From Ramlibacter sp. WS9 (GTDB taxonomy: Bacteria; Pseudomonadota; Gammaproteobacteria; Burkholderiales; Burkholderiaceae_C): a stretch of 64,000 nucleotides of DNA. Positions 19,411-27,146 of the stretch are shown here, in pieces (the stretch's first letter is position 1; each line of letters starts with the position of its first letter). A program made the position numbers and the translations under genes. The notes under the pieces were generated by a model. That model was not told the origin of the DNA, ran no database searches, and saw only the letters and a program-made list of their open reading frames with translations. Where the stretch lies: the NCBI RefSeq assembly GCF_003797765.1, contig NZ_RKMB01000007.1, positions 186,001 through 250,000 of the forward strand, read 5' to 3'.

Positions 19411-20295
19411 ATGAAGATCGGATTCATCGGCCTGGGCATCATGGGCGCGCCGATGGCGCAACACCTGCTGGCCGCGGGCCACGAACTGTTCGTCCGCACG
19501 CGCAGCAAGGTACCCGAAGCGCTGAAGGCCGCGACCGCGTGCCCCACCAATGCTGCAGTGGCACAAGCCGCTGACGTGGTGTTCCTCATGCTGCCGGACA
19601 CGCCCGACGTCGAGTCGGTGCTGCTGGGCAAGGACGGCGTGACGTCCGGCTTGTCCAAGGGCAAGACCGTGGTGGACATGAGTTCCATCTCGCCGATGGA
19701 GACCAAGCGCTTCGCCCAGGCCGTCAACGCGCTGGGCTGCGACTACCTCGACGCGCCTGTCTCCGGCGGCGAAGTGGGCGCGAGGGCCGCGAGCCTCACG
19801 ATCATGGTCGGCGGGCCGGATGCGGCGTTCGAGCGCATCAAGCCGCTGTTCGAACTCATGGGCAAGAACATCACGCTGGTCGGCGGCAATGGCGACGGCC
19901 AGACCACCAAGGTGGCCAACCAGATCATCGTGGCATTGAACATCGCCGCGGTTGGCGAAGCGCTGTTGTTCGCGTCGAAGGCCGGCGCCGACCCGGCCAA
20001 GGTGCGCCAGGCGCTGATGGGCGGCTTTGCCGCGTCACGCATCCTGGAAGTGCATGGCGAGCGCATGGTGAAACGCACCTTCAACCCGGGCTTTCGCATC
20101 GCGCTGCACCAGAAGGACCTGAACCTCGCGCTGCAAGGCGCACGCGAGCTGGGTGTGGCGCTGCCGCAAACCGCGGGCGCCGCGCAGCTGATGCAGTCAT
20201 GCGTCGCACTGGGTCTGGGCCAGATGGACCATTCGGCGCTGGTGAAGGCGCTGGAGAACATGGCGCAGCATCCGGTGATGCCGGACGCGGCCTAA
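19411..20295 (+). CDS. garR: Tartronate semialdehyde reductase, second copy
   Basis: A 294-residue paralogue of the protein at 11456-12355, with the same GFIGLGIMGAPMA, DAPVSGGEVGA and TKVANQIIVALN motifs. It would reduce the tartronate semialdehyde made by the aldolase to glycerate, completing the galactarate/glucarate route. The first 110 residues are roughly 60% identical to the paralogue by eye and the rest about 90%. A hairpin with a short T run follows at 20301-20329. Confidence 0.93.
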   Translation: MKIGFIGLGIMGAPMAQHLLAAGHELFVRTRSKVPEALKAATACPTNAAVAQAADVVFLMLPDTPDVESVLLGKDGVTSGLSKGKTVVDMSSISPMETKRFAQAVNALGCDYLDAPVSGGEVGARAASLTIMVGGPDAAFERIKPLFELMGKNITLVGGNGDGQTTKVANQIIVALNIAAVGEALLFASKAGADPAKVRQALMGGFAASRILEVHGERMVKRTFNPGFRIALHQKDLNLALQGARELGVALPQTAGAAQLMQSCVALGLGQMDHSALVKALENMAQHPVMPDAA

Positions 20296-20300
20296 CCTGT

Positions 20301-20329
20301 CATGCCGGACTCGCGATCCGGCATGGTTT
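20301..20329 (+). terminator. Hairpin after garR (possible terminator)
   Basis: Perfect 9-bp arms CATGCCGGA and TCCGGCATG with a 7-base loop are followed by GTTTT. It ends the sugar-acid operon, though similar hairpins are also dispersed repeats in this lineage. Confidence 0.5.
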
Positions 20330-20336
20330 TCCGGCC

Positions 20337-20367
20337 GTCATTGCGGGCTGGACCCGCAATCCATGAC
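20337..20367. repeat. TGCGGGC/GCCCGCA palindromic repeat, left outer copy
   Basis: The unit runs GTCATTGCGGGC ... ACCCGCAATCCATGAC. The inverted copy is at 22467-22497, and a degenerate one at 7436-7462. With element A it forms the left arm of a long inverted repeat around the 20.9-22.2 kb genes. Confidence 0.85.
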
Positions 20368-20386
20368 TTTCGTTCGTCCTCGCGTC

Positions 20387-20613
20387 GCGGCAGGCGGTAC
20401 CCGGCAGGGCCTCACACTGCGGCGGTCGTCGCTTCGCGCCGACTTCGCTGAGATTCTTGGCCCGGGACCGGCGCCGTACAACTCGCAAAGCGCCTAAGGC
20501 CGCTTTGCTCAAACAGGTCCGGCGAGAATGAAACGAAGCGCGCAAGCGCGCCCGGCCCCGGACCAAGAATCCCAGCCGCCACAGAGATCGGCCCCGCCGG
20601 GTACCGCCTGCCG
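20387..20613 (+). repeat. Fold-back element A (about 228 bp, left arm)
   Basis: The element begins GGCAGGCGGTACCCGGCAGG and ends with its reverse complement, so it has terminal inverted repeats of about 24 bp. Internal GATTCTTGGCCCGG also recurs as its complement near the other end. It is almost identical to the reverse complement of 22214-22446. It contains no gene. The following stretch 20614-20862 also shows no convincing gene. Confidence 0.85.
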
Positions 20614-20862
20614 CTCAACGAACTTGGTCGGCATCCAACGGTTGCTCCGGGCTATAGTGTTGCTATCGATGTGGCGGAGCGCACCAATATATGAAGTCGG
20701 CCAGCTTGGCGGATTCGACGACTGCACGCGGAACGATGCGAAGCCGCAAGCGAGGACTGGTCGGGCCCAGCGGCTCGGTTCAGAACCTTGATGCGTCCGC
20801 GCCCACCGACCTAGACGACGGACTATCCTGGGATCAGCAGTTTGGAGGACTGCGAACATCAC

Positions 20863-20869
20863 GTTAGGC
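20863..20869 (+). other. Integron-type attC core site (GTTAGGC)
   Basis: GTTAGGC fits the GTTRRRY core that ends every attC site and marks a cassette boundary. It lies 25 bp before the MAPEG start codon. A full upstream half-site is not obvious, so this could be a decayed site. Confidence 0.4.
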
Positions 20870-20894
20870 GTCAGAAACCACAACTGGGCTGCAC

Positions 20895-21332
20895 ATGTCG
20901 CTGCTGATACCCGAGCCAACACTCATGACTACGACGCTTCTGGCCTTTCTAGGGTTTCTCTGTTGGACCCTCTTTCTACTCGTGCTCATGGAGGTTGTTC
21001 GTTCCAAGCTGGTTCTTACACGCGAGATACCCGCCAACGGCTTCAACCCCGAAAACTCGAATCTGTCACCGTTCATGCAACGCTTGGCCCGCGCGCATGC
21101 AAACTGCCTGGAGGGCTTGCCTCTCTTTGGCGGCTTTATGCTTCTCGCGGTCGTCGCAGGCAAGTCGAACATCACCGATCCGTTGGCCTACGTGCTACTG
21201 GCCGCGCGCATAGCCCAATCGACCATTCACCTCGCATCAACATCACCGCTCGCTGTGACCGCAAGATTCACCGCCTTCGCAGTGCAAATGATCATCGCTG
21301 CGTACTGGGCTATAAAGTTCCATGGTGCATAG
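20895..21332 (+). CDS. MAPEG family membrane protein
   Basis: A 145-residue protein with about four hydrophobic helices. The MAPEG signature is visible as FMQRLARAHANCLEGLPLF near residues 60-78; the Arg/His/Asn/Glu pattern corresponds to the glutathione-binding part of this family. A later start at 20925 (MTTTLLAFLGF) is possible. Members include microsomal glutathione S-transferases and many uncharacterised bacterial proteins. It begins right after an attC-like core and ends just before GCCTAAC, the layout of a single-gene integron cassette. Its base composition is lower in G+C than its neighbours. Confidence 0.8.
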   Translation: MSLLIPEPTLMTTTLLAFLGFLCWTLFLLVLMEVVRSKLVLTREIPANGFNPENSNLSPFMQRLARAHANCLEGLPLFGGFMLLAVVAGKSNITDPLAYVLLAARIAQSTIHLASTSPLAVTARFTAFAVQMIIAAYWAIKFHGA

Positions 21333-21347
21333 TTGGGGCCGACTGAC

Positions 21348-21354
21348 GCCTAAC
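21348..21354 (+). other. attC-like 5' core (GCCTAAC)
   Basis: GCCTAAC is the exact complement of the core at 20863-20869 and fits RYYYAAC, the beginning of an attC site. It is followed by CCCTCATGTCAAACGTCCG, similar to the left half of many chromosomal attC sites. No GTTRRRY closes the site before hicB, so the right half is lost or diverged. Confidence 0.45.
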
Positions 21355-21424
21355 CCCTCATGTCAAACGTCCGACTGCACCGGCAAGGTAGCGCCATAAT
21401 GGAGGCCGATTGGGAGCCAAACAC

Positions 21425-21637
21425 ATGGAACTCACTGCTGTGCTTACACCTGCGGAAGAAGGCGGCTTCGTCGCGCTGAATCCCGAGACGGGCACGACCA
21501 CTCAGGGCGAGACCGTCGAAGAGGCGGTGGCAAACCTGCGCGAAGCTACAGCACTCTATTTGTCTGAGTTCCCGCTGCCATCTACCGGCCACCCCGTGGT
21601 CACCGTCTTCAGCATCCCCACACCCAGCCATGCCTAA
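21425..21637 (+). CDS. HicB-like antitoxin
   Basis: A 70-residue protein with the HicB partial RNase H fold signature: MELTAVLTPAEEGGFVALNP, then GTTTQGETVEEAVANLREAT. It lacks a C-terminal DNA-binding domain, as do many short HicB proteins (UPF0150 type). Its end overlaps the toxin gene by 8 bp, which couples translation. It sits in the repeat-bounded island, and TA pairs of this type are frequent integron cassettes. Confidence 0.82.
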   Translation: MELTAVLTPAEEGGFVALNPETGTTTQGETVEEAVANLREATALYLSEFPLPSTGHPVVTVFSIPTPSHA

Positions 21638-21851
21638 GTTTCCCCGAGTCTCGGGTGCTGAAGCACAACGAGCTCTGGAGCGCCTAGGTTTCGTCAAGCT
21701 CCGTCAGAGCGGCAGTCACGTCATCATGCGGCGTGACTCAAAGGGTTGCGTTGTACCCATGCACCCGGAACTCAAGGTCGGCACGCTTGCGGGGCTTCTT
21801 CGGCAGGCTGAGGTAGCGACGGACGAGTTCATCGAGGCGCTGAAGAAGTGA
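21630..21851 (+). CDS. HicA-like mRNA interferase toxin
   Basis: A 73-residue YcfA/HicA protein with a double-stranded RNA-binding-like fold. The catalytic His lies in RQSGSHVIMRR, followed by the family's VVPMHPELKVGTLAGLLRQA. HicA toxins cleave mRNA and tmRNA and are blocked by HicB. The antitoxin-first order is less common than hicA-hicB but well known for the short HicB type. A 57-bp attC-like sequence begins right after the stop codon. Confidence 0.88.
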   Translation: MPKFPRVSGAEAQRALERLGFVKLRQSGSHVIMRRDSKGCVVPMHPELKVGTLAGLLRQAEVATDEFIEALKK

Positions 21852-21852
21852 G

Positions 21853-21909
21853 GTCGAACTGGTCATTCCACACGGAAGCCTACGGTGCCGGTGACTTCCA
21901 ACGTTAACC
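21853..21909 (+). other. Candidate degenerate attC site, 57 bp
   Basis: It starts GTCGAACTGGTCATTCCA and ends GACTTCCAACGTTAACC. The length equals that of the shortest known attC sites, and the internal CACGGA and CCGGTG segments could pair as L boxes. The outer cores depart from consensus (GTCGAAC and GTTAACC), so a decayed site is the best reading. Confidence 0.4.
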
Positions 21910-21934
21910 TCAGCGAAAGCGATTGCGACCGCAT

Positions 21935-22192
21935 ATGCCAAAGCGTCCACTCCTTGAGCGCCTCCGCCAGAAGAAGGCAATGCAGCGCGGCCCCGTCGCC
22001 GTGGGCTGGTACACGCCGGATGAGTGGGCTCGCGTAAAGGCCGTTGCTACCGATCCGGAGGTCTTTGAAGACCCGTTTCAGGAGTTGGAGGCGATGGCCA
22101 CAGACGCACTGCGCGACCTGCGAAATGTCGGCGTCGTTCCAGTCAAGGTTTTGATCTCGGCCGGCCGAAGACGCAAGGAGTCTCCGGCTTGA
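21935..22192 (+). CDS. Hypothetical protein of cassette island
   Basis: An 85-residue protein that I do not recognise. It is basic at both ends, with MPKRPLLERLRQKKAMQRG at the start and GRRRKESPA at the end. The middle (GWYTPDEWARVKAVATDPEV) is acidic and helical, with no membrane segment or signal peptide. The start at 21935 is the only ATG near the frame's beginning. It follows the attC-like site and ends 21 bp before the right-hand fold-back element. Confidence 0.6.
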   Translation: MPKRPLLERLRQKKAMQRGPVAVGWYTPDEWARVKAVATDPEVFEDPFQELEAMATDALRDLRNVGVVPVKVLISAGRRRKESPA

Positions 22193-22213
22193 GGCGCGCC
22201 CACACGCTGGATG

Positions 22214-22446
22214 TCGCGGCAGGCGGTACCCGGCAGGGCCGATCTCTGTGGCGGCTGGGATTCTTGGCCCGGGGCCGGGCGCGCTTGCGCGCTTCGTTAA
22301 CTGACTCGCCGGACCTGTTTGAGCAAAGCGGCCTTAGGCGCTTTGCGAGTTGTACGGCGCCGGCCCCGGGCCAAGAATCTCAGCGAAGTCGGCGCGAAGC
22401 GACGACCGCCACAGTGTGAGGCCCTGCCGGGTACCGCCTGCCGCGA
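22214..22446 (-). repeat. Fold-back element B (about 233 bp, right arm)
   Basis: It is the inverted partner of 20387-20613, with the same 24-bp ends and only scattered differences plus a small indel near its middle. It closes the island. The 317-bp gap 22193-22509 holds this element and the palindromic repeat at 22467 and nothing else. Confidence 0.85.
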
Positions 22447-22466
22447 CCGCGACCGACCAAGAAAAA

Positions 22467-22497
22467 GTCATGGATTGCGGGTCAAGCCCGCAATGAC
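22467..22497. repeat. TGCGGGC/GCCCGCA palindromic repeat, right outer copy
   Basis: It is the reverse complement of the copy at 20337-20367 with one clear mismatch. Together with element B it extends the inverted arm to about 280 bp. Confidence 0.85.
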
Positions 22498-22509
22498 GGA
22501 CTTCAGACC

Positions 22510-23706
22510 CTATCGCTTGTTCTTGATCGGCACGTTCATCTCTTCCGGCTTGATCTCGCGCACGAGTTCAGGCACGCCCCAGGCGAACGCCGGGTCGTTC
22601 TTGATCCGGAAGTGATACATCGACTGCATGGCCTGGTGGTCTTCCTTGCGGAAGGTCATCTTGCCCTTGGGCGTTTCGAAGCTCATGCCCTCCATGGCGG
22701 TGATCATCTTGTCCGCTTGGGTCGCGCCGGCCGTCTTCTTCAGCGCCGCGACGATCGCCATGCCCGCGCTCATGCCGCCGGCGGTGAAGAAGTCGGGCGG
22801 TGACTTGAACTGCTTGTAGTGGTTGGCCACCAGCCATTCGTTGGCCGGGTTCTTCGGAATGCCGAAGTAGTAGTACGCCGCGCCTTCCATGCCGGGGAAT
22901 TGCTTGTACGCCACCATCGCCGGCAGGATGTTGCCGCCGCTGGCCACGTCGATGCCGTAGCGCTGCTTCAGGTTCTGCGCGGCCAGCGCGTTGTATGGCG
23001 GCGTGGCGCCGGCCCAGACGACGGCGATGAACTTGCGGCCCGGTTTGTCCTTCAGCTGGTCGACCAGCCGCTGGATGCCGGCGGTGTAGTCCGACGTGTT
23101 GGGCGGCAGGTATTCCTCGTGGACGACCTTGGCTTTCTTCAGCGCGTCCTTGAAGGCCTTGATGCCGTCGCGGCCGAATGCGTAGTCTTGCGCCAGCGTG
23201 CCGATAGACACATCCGCGAAGTCCGCAACCGCCGCGTTGGCCAACGCGTCCTGCGAGCTGTTGCGGCCGGTGCGGAAGATGTACTTGTTCCACTTGTCGC
23301 CGGTGATGGCGTCGGCCACCGCGGGCTCGACCAGCAGGATCTTCTTGTATTCCTCGGCCACCGGCAGCAGCGCCAGCGCCACGGCGCTGGATGTCGGGCC
23401 CACTGCAAAATCGACCTTCTCGTCACCGTAGGCGGCCGCCAGCAGGCTCTTGCCCACGTCGGGCTTGCCCTGGTCGTCCTTTTCCAGGATGACGATTTTG
23501 CGGCCGTTGACGGTCATGGTGCCGCCGGTCGCGTAGTCCAGCCCCATCAGCAGGCCCGTCTGGGTCTGCTTGGCATAGGCCTCAAGCGGGCCGGTCTTGC
23601 TGTAGATGTGCGCGATGCGGATGTCGCCCGTCTGGGCGGTGGCCAGGGTGGACACGGCTGCGGCGGCAACGGCGGCTGCAGCCAGCAAAAAGCGATGAAG
23701 GCTCAT
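22510..23706 (-). CDS. Branched-chain amino acid type ABC substrate-binding protein
   Basis: A 398-residue periplasmic binding protein of the LivJ/type I fold. The signal peptide ends near ATAQTGDI. The mature start IRIAHIYSKTGPLEAYAKQT and VDFAVGPTSSAVALALLPVA are typical. No permease or ATPase genes adjoin it, so it is an orphan binding protein or works with a distant transporter. The ligand cannot be told. The nitrilase-fold gene 103 bp upstream on the same strand may be co-transcribed. Confidence 0.85.
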   Translation of the reverse strand: MSLHRFLLAAAAVAAAAVSTLATAQTGDIRIAHIYSKTGPLEAYAKQTQTGLLMGLDYATGGTMTVNGRKIVILEKDDQGKPDVGKSLLAAAYGDEKVDFAVGPTSSAVALALLPVAEEYKKILLVEPAVADAITGDKWNKYIFRTGRNSSQDALANAAVADFADVSIGTLAQDYAFGRDGIKAFKDALKKAKVVHEEYLPPNTSDYTAGIQRLVDQLKDKPGRKFIAVVWAGATPPYNALAAQNLKQRYGIDVASGGNILPAMVAYKQFPGMEGAAYYYFGIPKNPANEWLVANHYKQFKSPPDFFTAGGMSAGMAIVAALKKTAGATQADKMITAMEGMSFETPKGKMTFRKEDHQAMQSMYHFRIKNDPAFAWGVPELVREIKPEEMNVPIKNKR

Positions 23707-23809
23707 GGAACTCCCCTCGGTGAAAGAGGCCCCGAAACTAACACAAGCAACGTGAAAAGCGCGAGGTAAAACCCGCTATCGGCGCGCCGCGCTCATGGCG
23801 AACAAGGTT

Positions 23810-24577
23810 TCACTGCGGGTGCCATTCGAAGTGCCGATCGCCCAGCGTGAAAACACCGACGCCGCTGGCTTGCGATGGCAGGCGAAACATGAGCTCGCCG
23901 TCCGGCCCTGCCACGGTGCTGCCGCCGCCGTCCACACTCTCCTCGGGCCGGTTCAGCGCGTTTGGCCAGTTGGTATGAACCACATGCGCCTGCGTCGCTG
24001 CCGCCAGGCGCTGAATGTCGCGCACGTACTGAGGCGGATCGGTCCTGGGCTTCTCCGGGTCTTGACGCAGCGCCGCGGGCAGGAAAATAAGGTCCACCGA
24101 TCCGGGCGCCAGTTCCGAAGAATAGACATCGACGTCTTCGACTTCGCGGCAGATCACCGCGGAGCAACGCAGGCCTTGCATGCGCCCGACCGGCCGCGAC
24201 TCGCCCCGCTTGAAGAAGGTCGCCTCCGGATCCGTCAGCCCGCGCTTGGGCACCACCGCCGAAGTGACGCCTCGCTCGTCGATGAGCAGATGGGAGTTGT
24301 AGATGGCGCCGTCCGCGCCGAAGGTCGGCGCTCCGGCGGCGATGGCCATCGACAGCTTTGCGGCGTGGGTTTGCAGCTCGTGAAGGGCGGGCGAAACCAT
24401 CTCGGGCGTGGCTTCGCGGCCGATCATCCGGTGGAACCCAGTGACCGCCAGTTCGGAGAATCCGCAAACCTGCGCACCGCGCGAATGGGCCAGATCCATG
24501 GCTTTTCGCATCGACGCCACGTTCTCCGGCGTGGTCCAGTGCATGCTGATCTGGGCTATCGCGATTCGGTGGGTCAT
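23810..24577 (-). CDS. Carbon-nitrogen hydrolase (nitrilase superfamily)
   Basis: A 255-residue protein starting MTHRIAIAQISMHWTTPENV. The nitrilase catalytic triad can be placed as Glu in VCGFSELAVTGFH, Lys in VVPKRGLTDPEATFF, and Cys in GLRCSAVICREVEDVD. Such enzymes hydrolyse amides, nitriles or carbamoyl groups. In a nitrogen-scavenging region an omega-amidase or carbamoylase role is reasonable but unproved. The start at 24577 was preferred to an upstream in-frame TTG/ATG because it begins the first beta strand. Confidence 0.85.
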   Translation of the reverse strand: MTHRIAIAQISMHWTTPENVASMRKAMDLAHSRGAQVCGFSELAVTGFHRMIGREATPEMVSPALHELQTHAAKLSMAIAAGAPTFGADGAIYNSHLLIDERGVTSAVVPKRGLTDPEATFFKRGESRPVGRMQGLRCSAVICREVEDVDVYSSELAPGSVDLIFLPAALRQDPEKPRTDPPQYVRDIQRLAAATQAHVVHTNWPNALNRPEESVDGGGSTVAGPDGELMFRLPSQASGVGVFTLGDRHFEWHPQ

Positions 24578-24663
24578 CTCGGCATGGTAGAGCACCCGGA
24601 ACGAAAGAAGGCACCCGGCCTTGCGACCGGATGCCCGAAATTTTTGAAGCTGTAGCAGCGCTT

Positions 24664-24930
24664 TTAACGAACGCGGCCGCGGCGGAACAGGTTCACGATC
24701 GCCAGCAGGATGATCGCGCCGACCAGCGACACCAGCAGCGAAGCGATGCTGAAGCCGTCATTGATCGTGCCTGCGCCGACCAGCGGGGAGATCAGCCAGC
24801 CGCCGATGAAGGCGCCGACGATACCCACCACCACGTTCAGCAGGATGCCCTGCTGCCCGTCGGTCTTCATGACCAGGCTGGCGAGCCAACCCACGATGCC
24901 ACCTACGATAAGCCAGAGTATGAAACCCAT
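24664..24930 (-). CDS. GlsB/YeaQ/YmgE family small membrane protein
   Basis: An 88-residue, three-helix membrane protein with the transglycosylase-associated/GlsB signature: GFILWLIVGGIVGWLASLVM, then GILLNVVVGIVGAFIGG and LVSLVGAIILLAIVNLF. It ends in a basic tail (RRGRVR). Members are often general-stress proteins. The start at 24930 follows an AGGAGT-like site (complement of 24934-24940). The 354-bp gap 24931-25284 beyond it contains a sigma-54-like promoter and no gene. Confidence 0.88.
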   Translation of the reverse strand: MGFILWLIVGGIVGWLASLVMKTDGQQGILLNVVVGIVGAFIGGWLISPLVGAGTINDGFSIASLLVSLVGAIILLAIVNLFRRGRVR

Positions 24931-25211
24931 TTGAGACTCCTTTGCCGCGAACGGCGTGTTGTTGAAAGCGAGCCGGCCCTCTTGGTTCCGACCACCCGCC
25001 GCCAAAAACGAACGGCCGGTGAACGCACTATCGTGCTCGGCCCAGGCCCAAGGCGTAGTCGCCCGTAAAGGCTCAGCGTGCGCGGCCACCGCGTGGCAGC
25101 GTCGGACGGGCCCTACCCCTGGCACCGCTGGGCTACGGGGGTAAGTCCGCACGGGCCCGAGCGGCCCATCCAGCGAAAATGCGGGCTGTCCTGGGGCATC
25201 GCGCCGGTCTG

Positions 25212-25227
25212 CGGCACCCTTTTTGCT
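25212..25227 (+). promoter_or_regulatory. Sigma-54-like promoter before ABC transporter-ureD operon
   Basis: CGGCACCCTTTTTGCT matches TGGCACGNNNNTTGCW with two mismatches and keeps the exact GG-N10-GC spacing. It lies 58 bp upstream of the binding-protein start. It suggests NtrC-type nitrogen control. Confidence 0.65.
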
Positions 25228-25284
25228 TTGAATGAGTTCGTGTCACAAGCCTTCCCACAAAATCTTCGCCGTACGGAGCCCACA

Positions 25285-26322
25285 ATGAAGAAACGCGTCC
25301 TTCTCCAAACCGCCGCCGCCATCGCCCTGGCAGGTCTCATGGGTTCAGCCCATGCGCAGGCAACGCCGATCAAGTTTCAGCTGGACTGGCGTTTCGAAGG
25401 GCCGGCGGCCCTGTTCCTGACGCCCGCCGCCAAGGGCTACTTCAAGGACGCCAAGCTCGACGTGACCATCGATGCCGGCAACGGCTCGGGCGGCGCGGTG
25501 ACGCGCGTGGCCTCGGGCATCTACGACATCGGCTTCGCCGACCTGGCCGCGCTGATGGAATTCCACGCCAACAACCCGGATGCGCCGAACAAGCCGGTGG
25601 CCATCATGATGGTCTACAACAACACACCCGCCTCGGTGATGGCGCTGAAGAAGTCGGGCATCACGAAGCCGTCCGACCTGAACGGCAAGAAGCTGGGCGC
25701 ACCGGTGTTCGACGCGGGGCGCCGCGCCTTCCCGATCTTCCAGAAGGCCAATGGCATCGGCAGCGTGAACTGGACGGCGATGGACCCGCCGCTGCGCGAA
25801 ACCATGCTGGCCCGGGGCGATGTCGACGCCATCACCGGCTTCACCTTCACCTCGCTGCTCAACCTGGAAGCGCGTGGCGTGAAGGCCGAGGACATCGTGG
25901 TCCTGCCCTACGCCAGCCACGGCGTGAAGCTCTACGGAAACGTCGTCATTGCCACGCCCAAGATGCTCAAGGAAAACCCCGCGGCGGTGAAAGCCTTCCT
26001 GTCGGCCTTCACCAAGGGCGTCAAGGAAGTGATCGCCAAGCCCGAAGCGGCGATCGCCGACGTCAAGGCGCGCGACGGCATCATCAACACCGAACTGGAA
26101 ACGCGCCGGCTGAAGCTCGCCATCGACACCGTGATCAACAGCGCCGACGCGCGCGCGGAAGGCTTCGGCCAGGTCAACCCGGGCCGCCTGTCGCTGATGG
26201 CGTCGCAAGTGTCCGATGCATTCAACACGAAGACGCGCGTGAATCCCGACGCCGTGTGGAACGGCTCGTTCCTGCCGTCGAAGGCGGAGTTGGACGCCGT
26301 GCTGCCCGCGCCGAAGAAATAA
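25285..26322 (+). CDS. ABC transporter substrate-binding protein (NMT1/SsuA type)
   Basis: A 345-residue periplasmic binding protein with a signal peptide (AAAIALAGLMGSAHAQA). IKFQLDWRFEGPAALFL and YFKDAKLDVTIDAGNGSG are typical of the NMT1/THI5-like group, which covers nitrate, sulfonate, pyrimidine and thiamine-precursor transporters. It is the first gene of a four-gene operon with ATPase, permease and ureD. The ureD link and the sigma-54-like promoter point to a nitrogen compound such as a pyrimidine or ureide, which is inference. Confidence 0.88.
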   Translation: MKKRVLLQTAAAIALAGLMGSAHAQATPIKFQLDWRFEGPAALFLTPAAKGYFKDAKLDVTIDAGNGSGGAVTRVASGIYDIGFADLAALMEFHANNPDAPNKPVAIMMVYNNTPASVMALKKSGITKPSDLNGKKLGAPVFDAGRRAFPIFQKANGIGSVNWTAMDPPLRETMLARGDVDAITGFTFTSLLNLEARGVKAEDIVVLPYASHGVKLYGNVVIATPKMLKENPAAVKAFLSAFTKGVKEVIAKPEAAIADVKARDGIINTELETRRLKLAIDTVINSADARAEGFGQVNPGRLSLMASQVSDAFNTKTRVNPDAVWNGSFLPSKAELDAVLPAPKK

Positions 26323-26336
26323 GCGAAGACCTGTCG

Positions 26337-27146
26337 TTGTCCAATTTCGCTGAATTCGAAGACGTCTGGCTCGCCTACAACGACGAATCGCTGGCGCAGG
26401 GCCAGTTCGCCGTCGAGGCGATCGACCTGTCCGTGGCGCAGGGCGAGTTCATCGCCATCGTCGGCCCGTCCGGCTGCGGCAAGTCCACCTTCATGAAGCT
26501 GGCCACGGGCCTGAAGATGCCCTCGCGCGGCGCCATCCGGATCGACGGCCAGCCAGTCACCGGGCCGCTGAAGATCTCCGGCATGGCGTTCCAGGCGCCG
26601 TCGCTTTTGCCGTGGCGCACGACGGTCGACAACGTGCTGCTCCCGCTGGAGATCGTCGAGCCGTACCGCAGCAACTTCAAGGCCAAGCGCGCCGAATACG
26701 AGCAGCGCGCGCGCCGGCTGCTGCAGAAAGTCGGGCTGGCCGGCTACGAAGACCAATTCCCGTGGCAGTTGTCGGGCGGCATGCAGCAACGCGCCAGCAT
26801 CTGCCGTGCGCTGATCCACGAGCCGAAGATGCTGCTGCTGGACGAGCCGTTCGGCGCGCTGGATGCCTTCACGCGCGAAGAGCTGTGGTGCATCCTGCGC
26901 GACCTGTGGACGGAGCAGCGCTTCAACGTCATCCTGGTCACGCACGATCTGCGCGAGTCGGTGTTCCTCGCCGACACCGTGTACGTGATGAGCAAGCGGC
27001 CCGGCCGCTTCGTGGTGAAAAAGCAGATCGAGCTGCCGCGCCCGCGCGACCTGGAGATCACCTACACCAGCGCGTTCACGGACATCGTGCATGAACTGCG
27101 CGGCCACATCGGCGCGATCCGGCAGGCTGCCGGGGTGGCGCCATGA
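26337..27146 (+). CDS. ABC transporter ATP-binding protein (SsuB/TauB type)
   Basis: About 269 residues with Walker A GPSGCGKST, Q-loop FQAPSLLPWRTTVDN, signature LSGGMQQRASICRAL, Walker B MLLLDEPFGALD and H-loop THDLRESVFLA. The start is uncertain: TTG at 26337 or CTG at 26331 gives the expected N terminus (SNFAEFEDVWLAY), while a GTG at 26256 would overlap the binding protein. It overlaps the permease by 4 bp. Confidence 0.9.
   Translation: MSNFAEFEDVWLAYNDESLAQGQFAVEAIDLSVAQGEFIAIVGPSGCGKSTFMKLATGLKMPSRGAIRIDGQPVTGPLKISGMAFQAPSLLPWRTTVDNVLLPLEIVEPYRSNFKAKRAEYEQRARRLLQKVGLAGYEDQFPWQLSGGMQQRASICRALIHEPKMLLLDEPFGALDAFTREELWCILRDLWTEQRFNVILVTHDLRESVFLADTVYVMSKRPGRFVVKKQIELPRPRDLEITYTSAFTDIVHELRGHIGAIRQAAGVAP

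Noticed and set aside
20509..20922. A 137-codon minus-strand frame across fold-back element A
   Set aside because: Much of it lies in the repeat and it shows no recognisable family or ribosome site.
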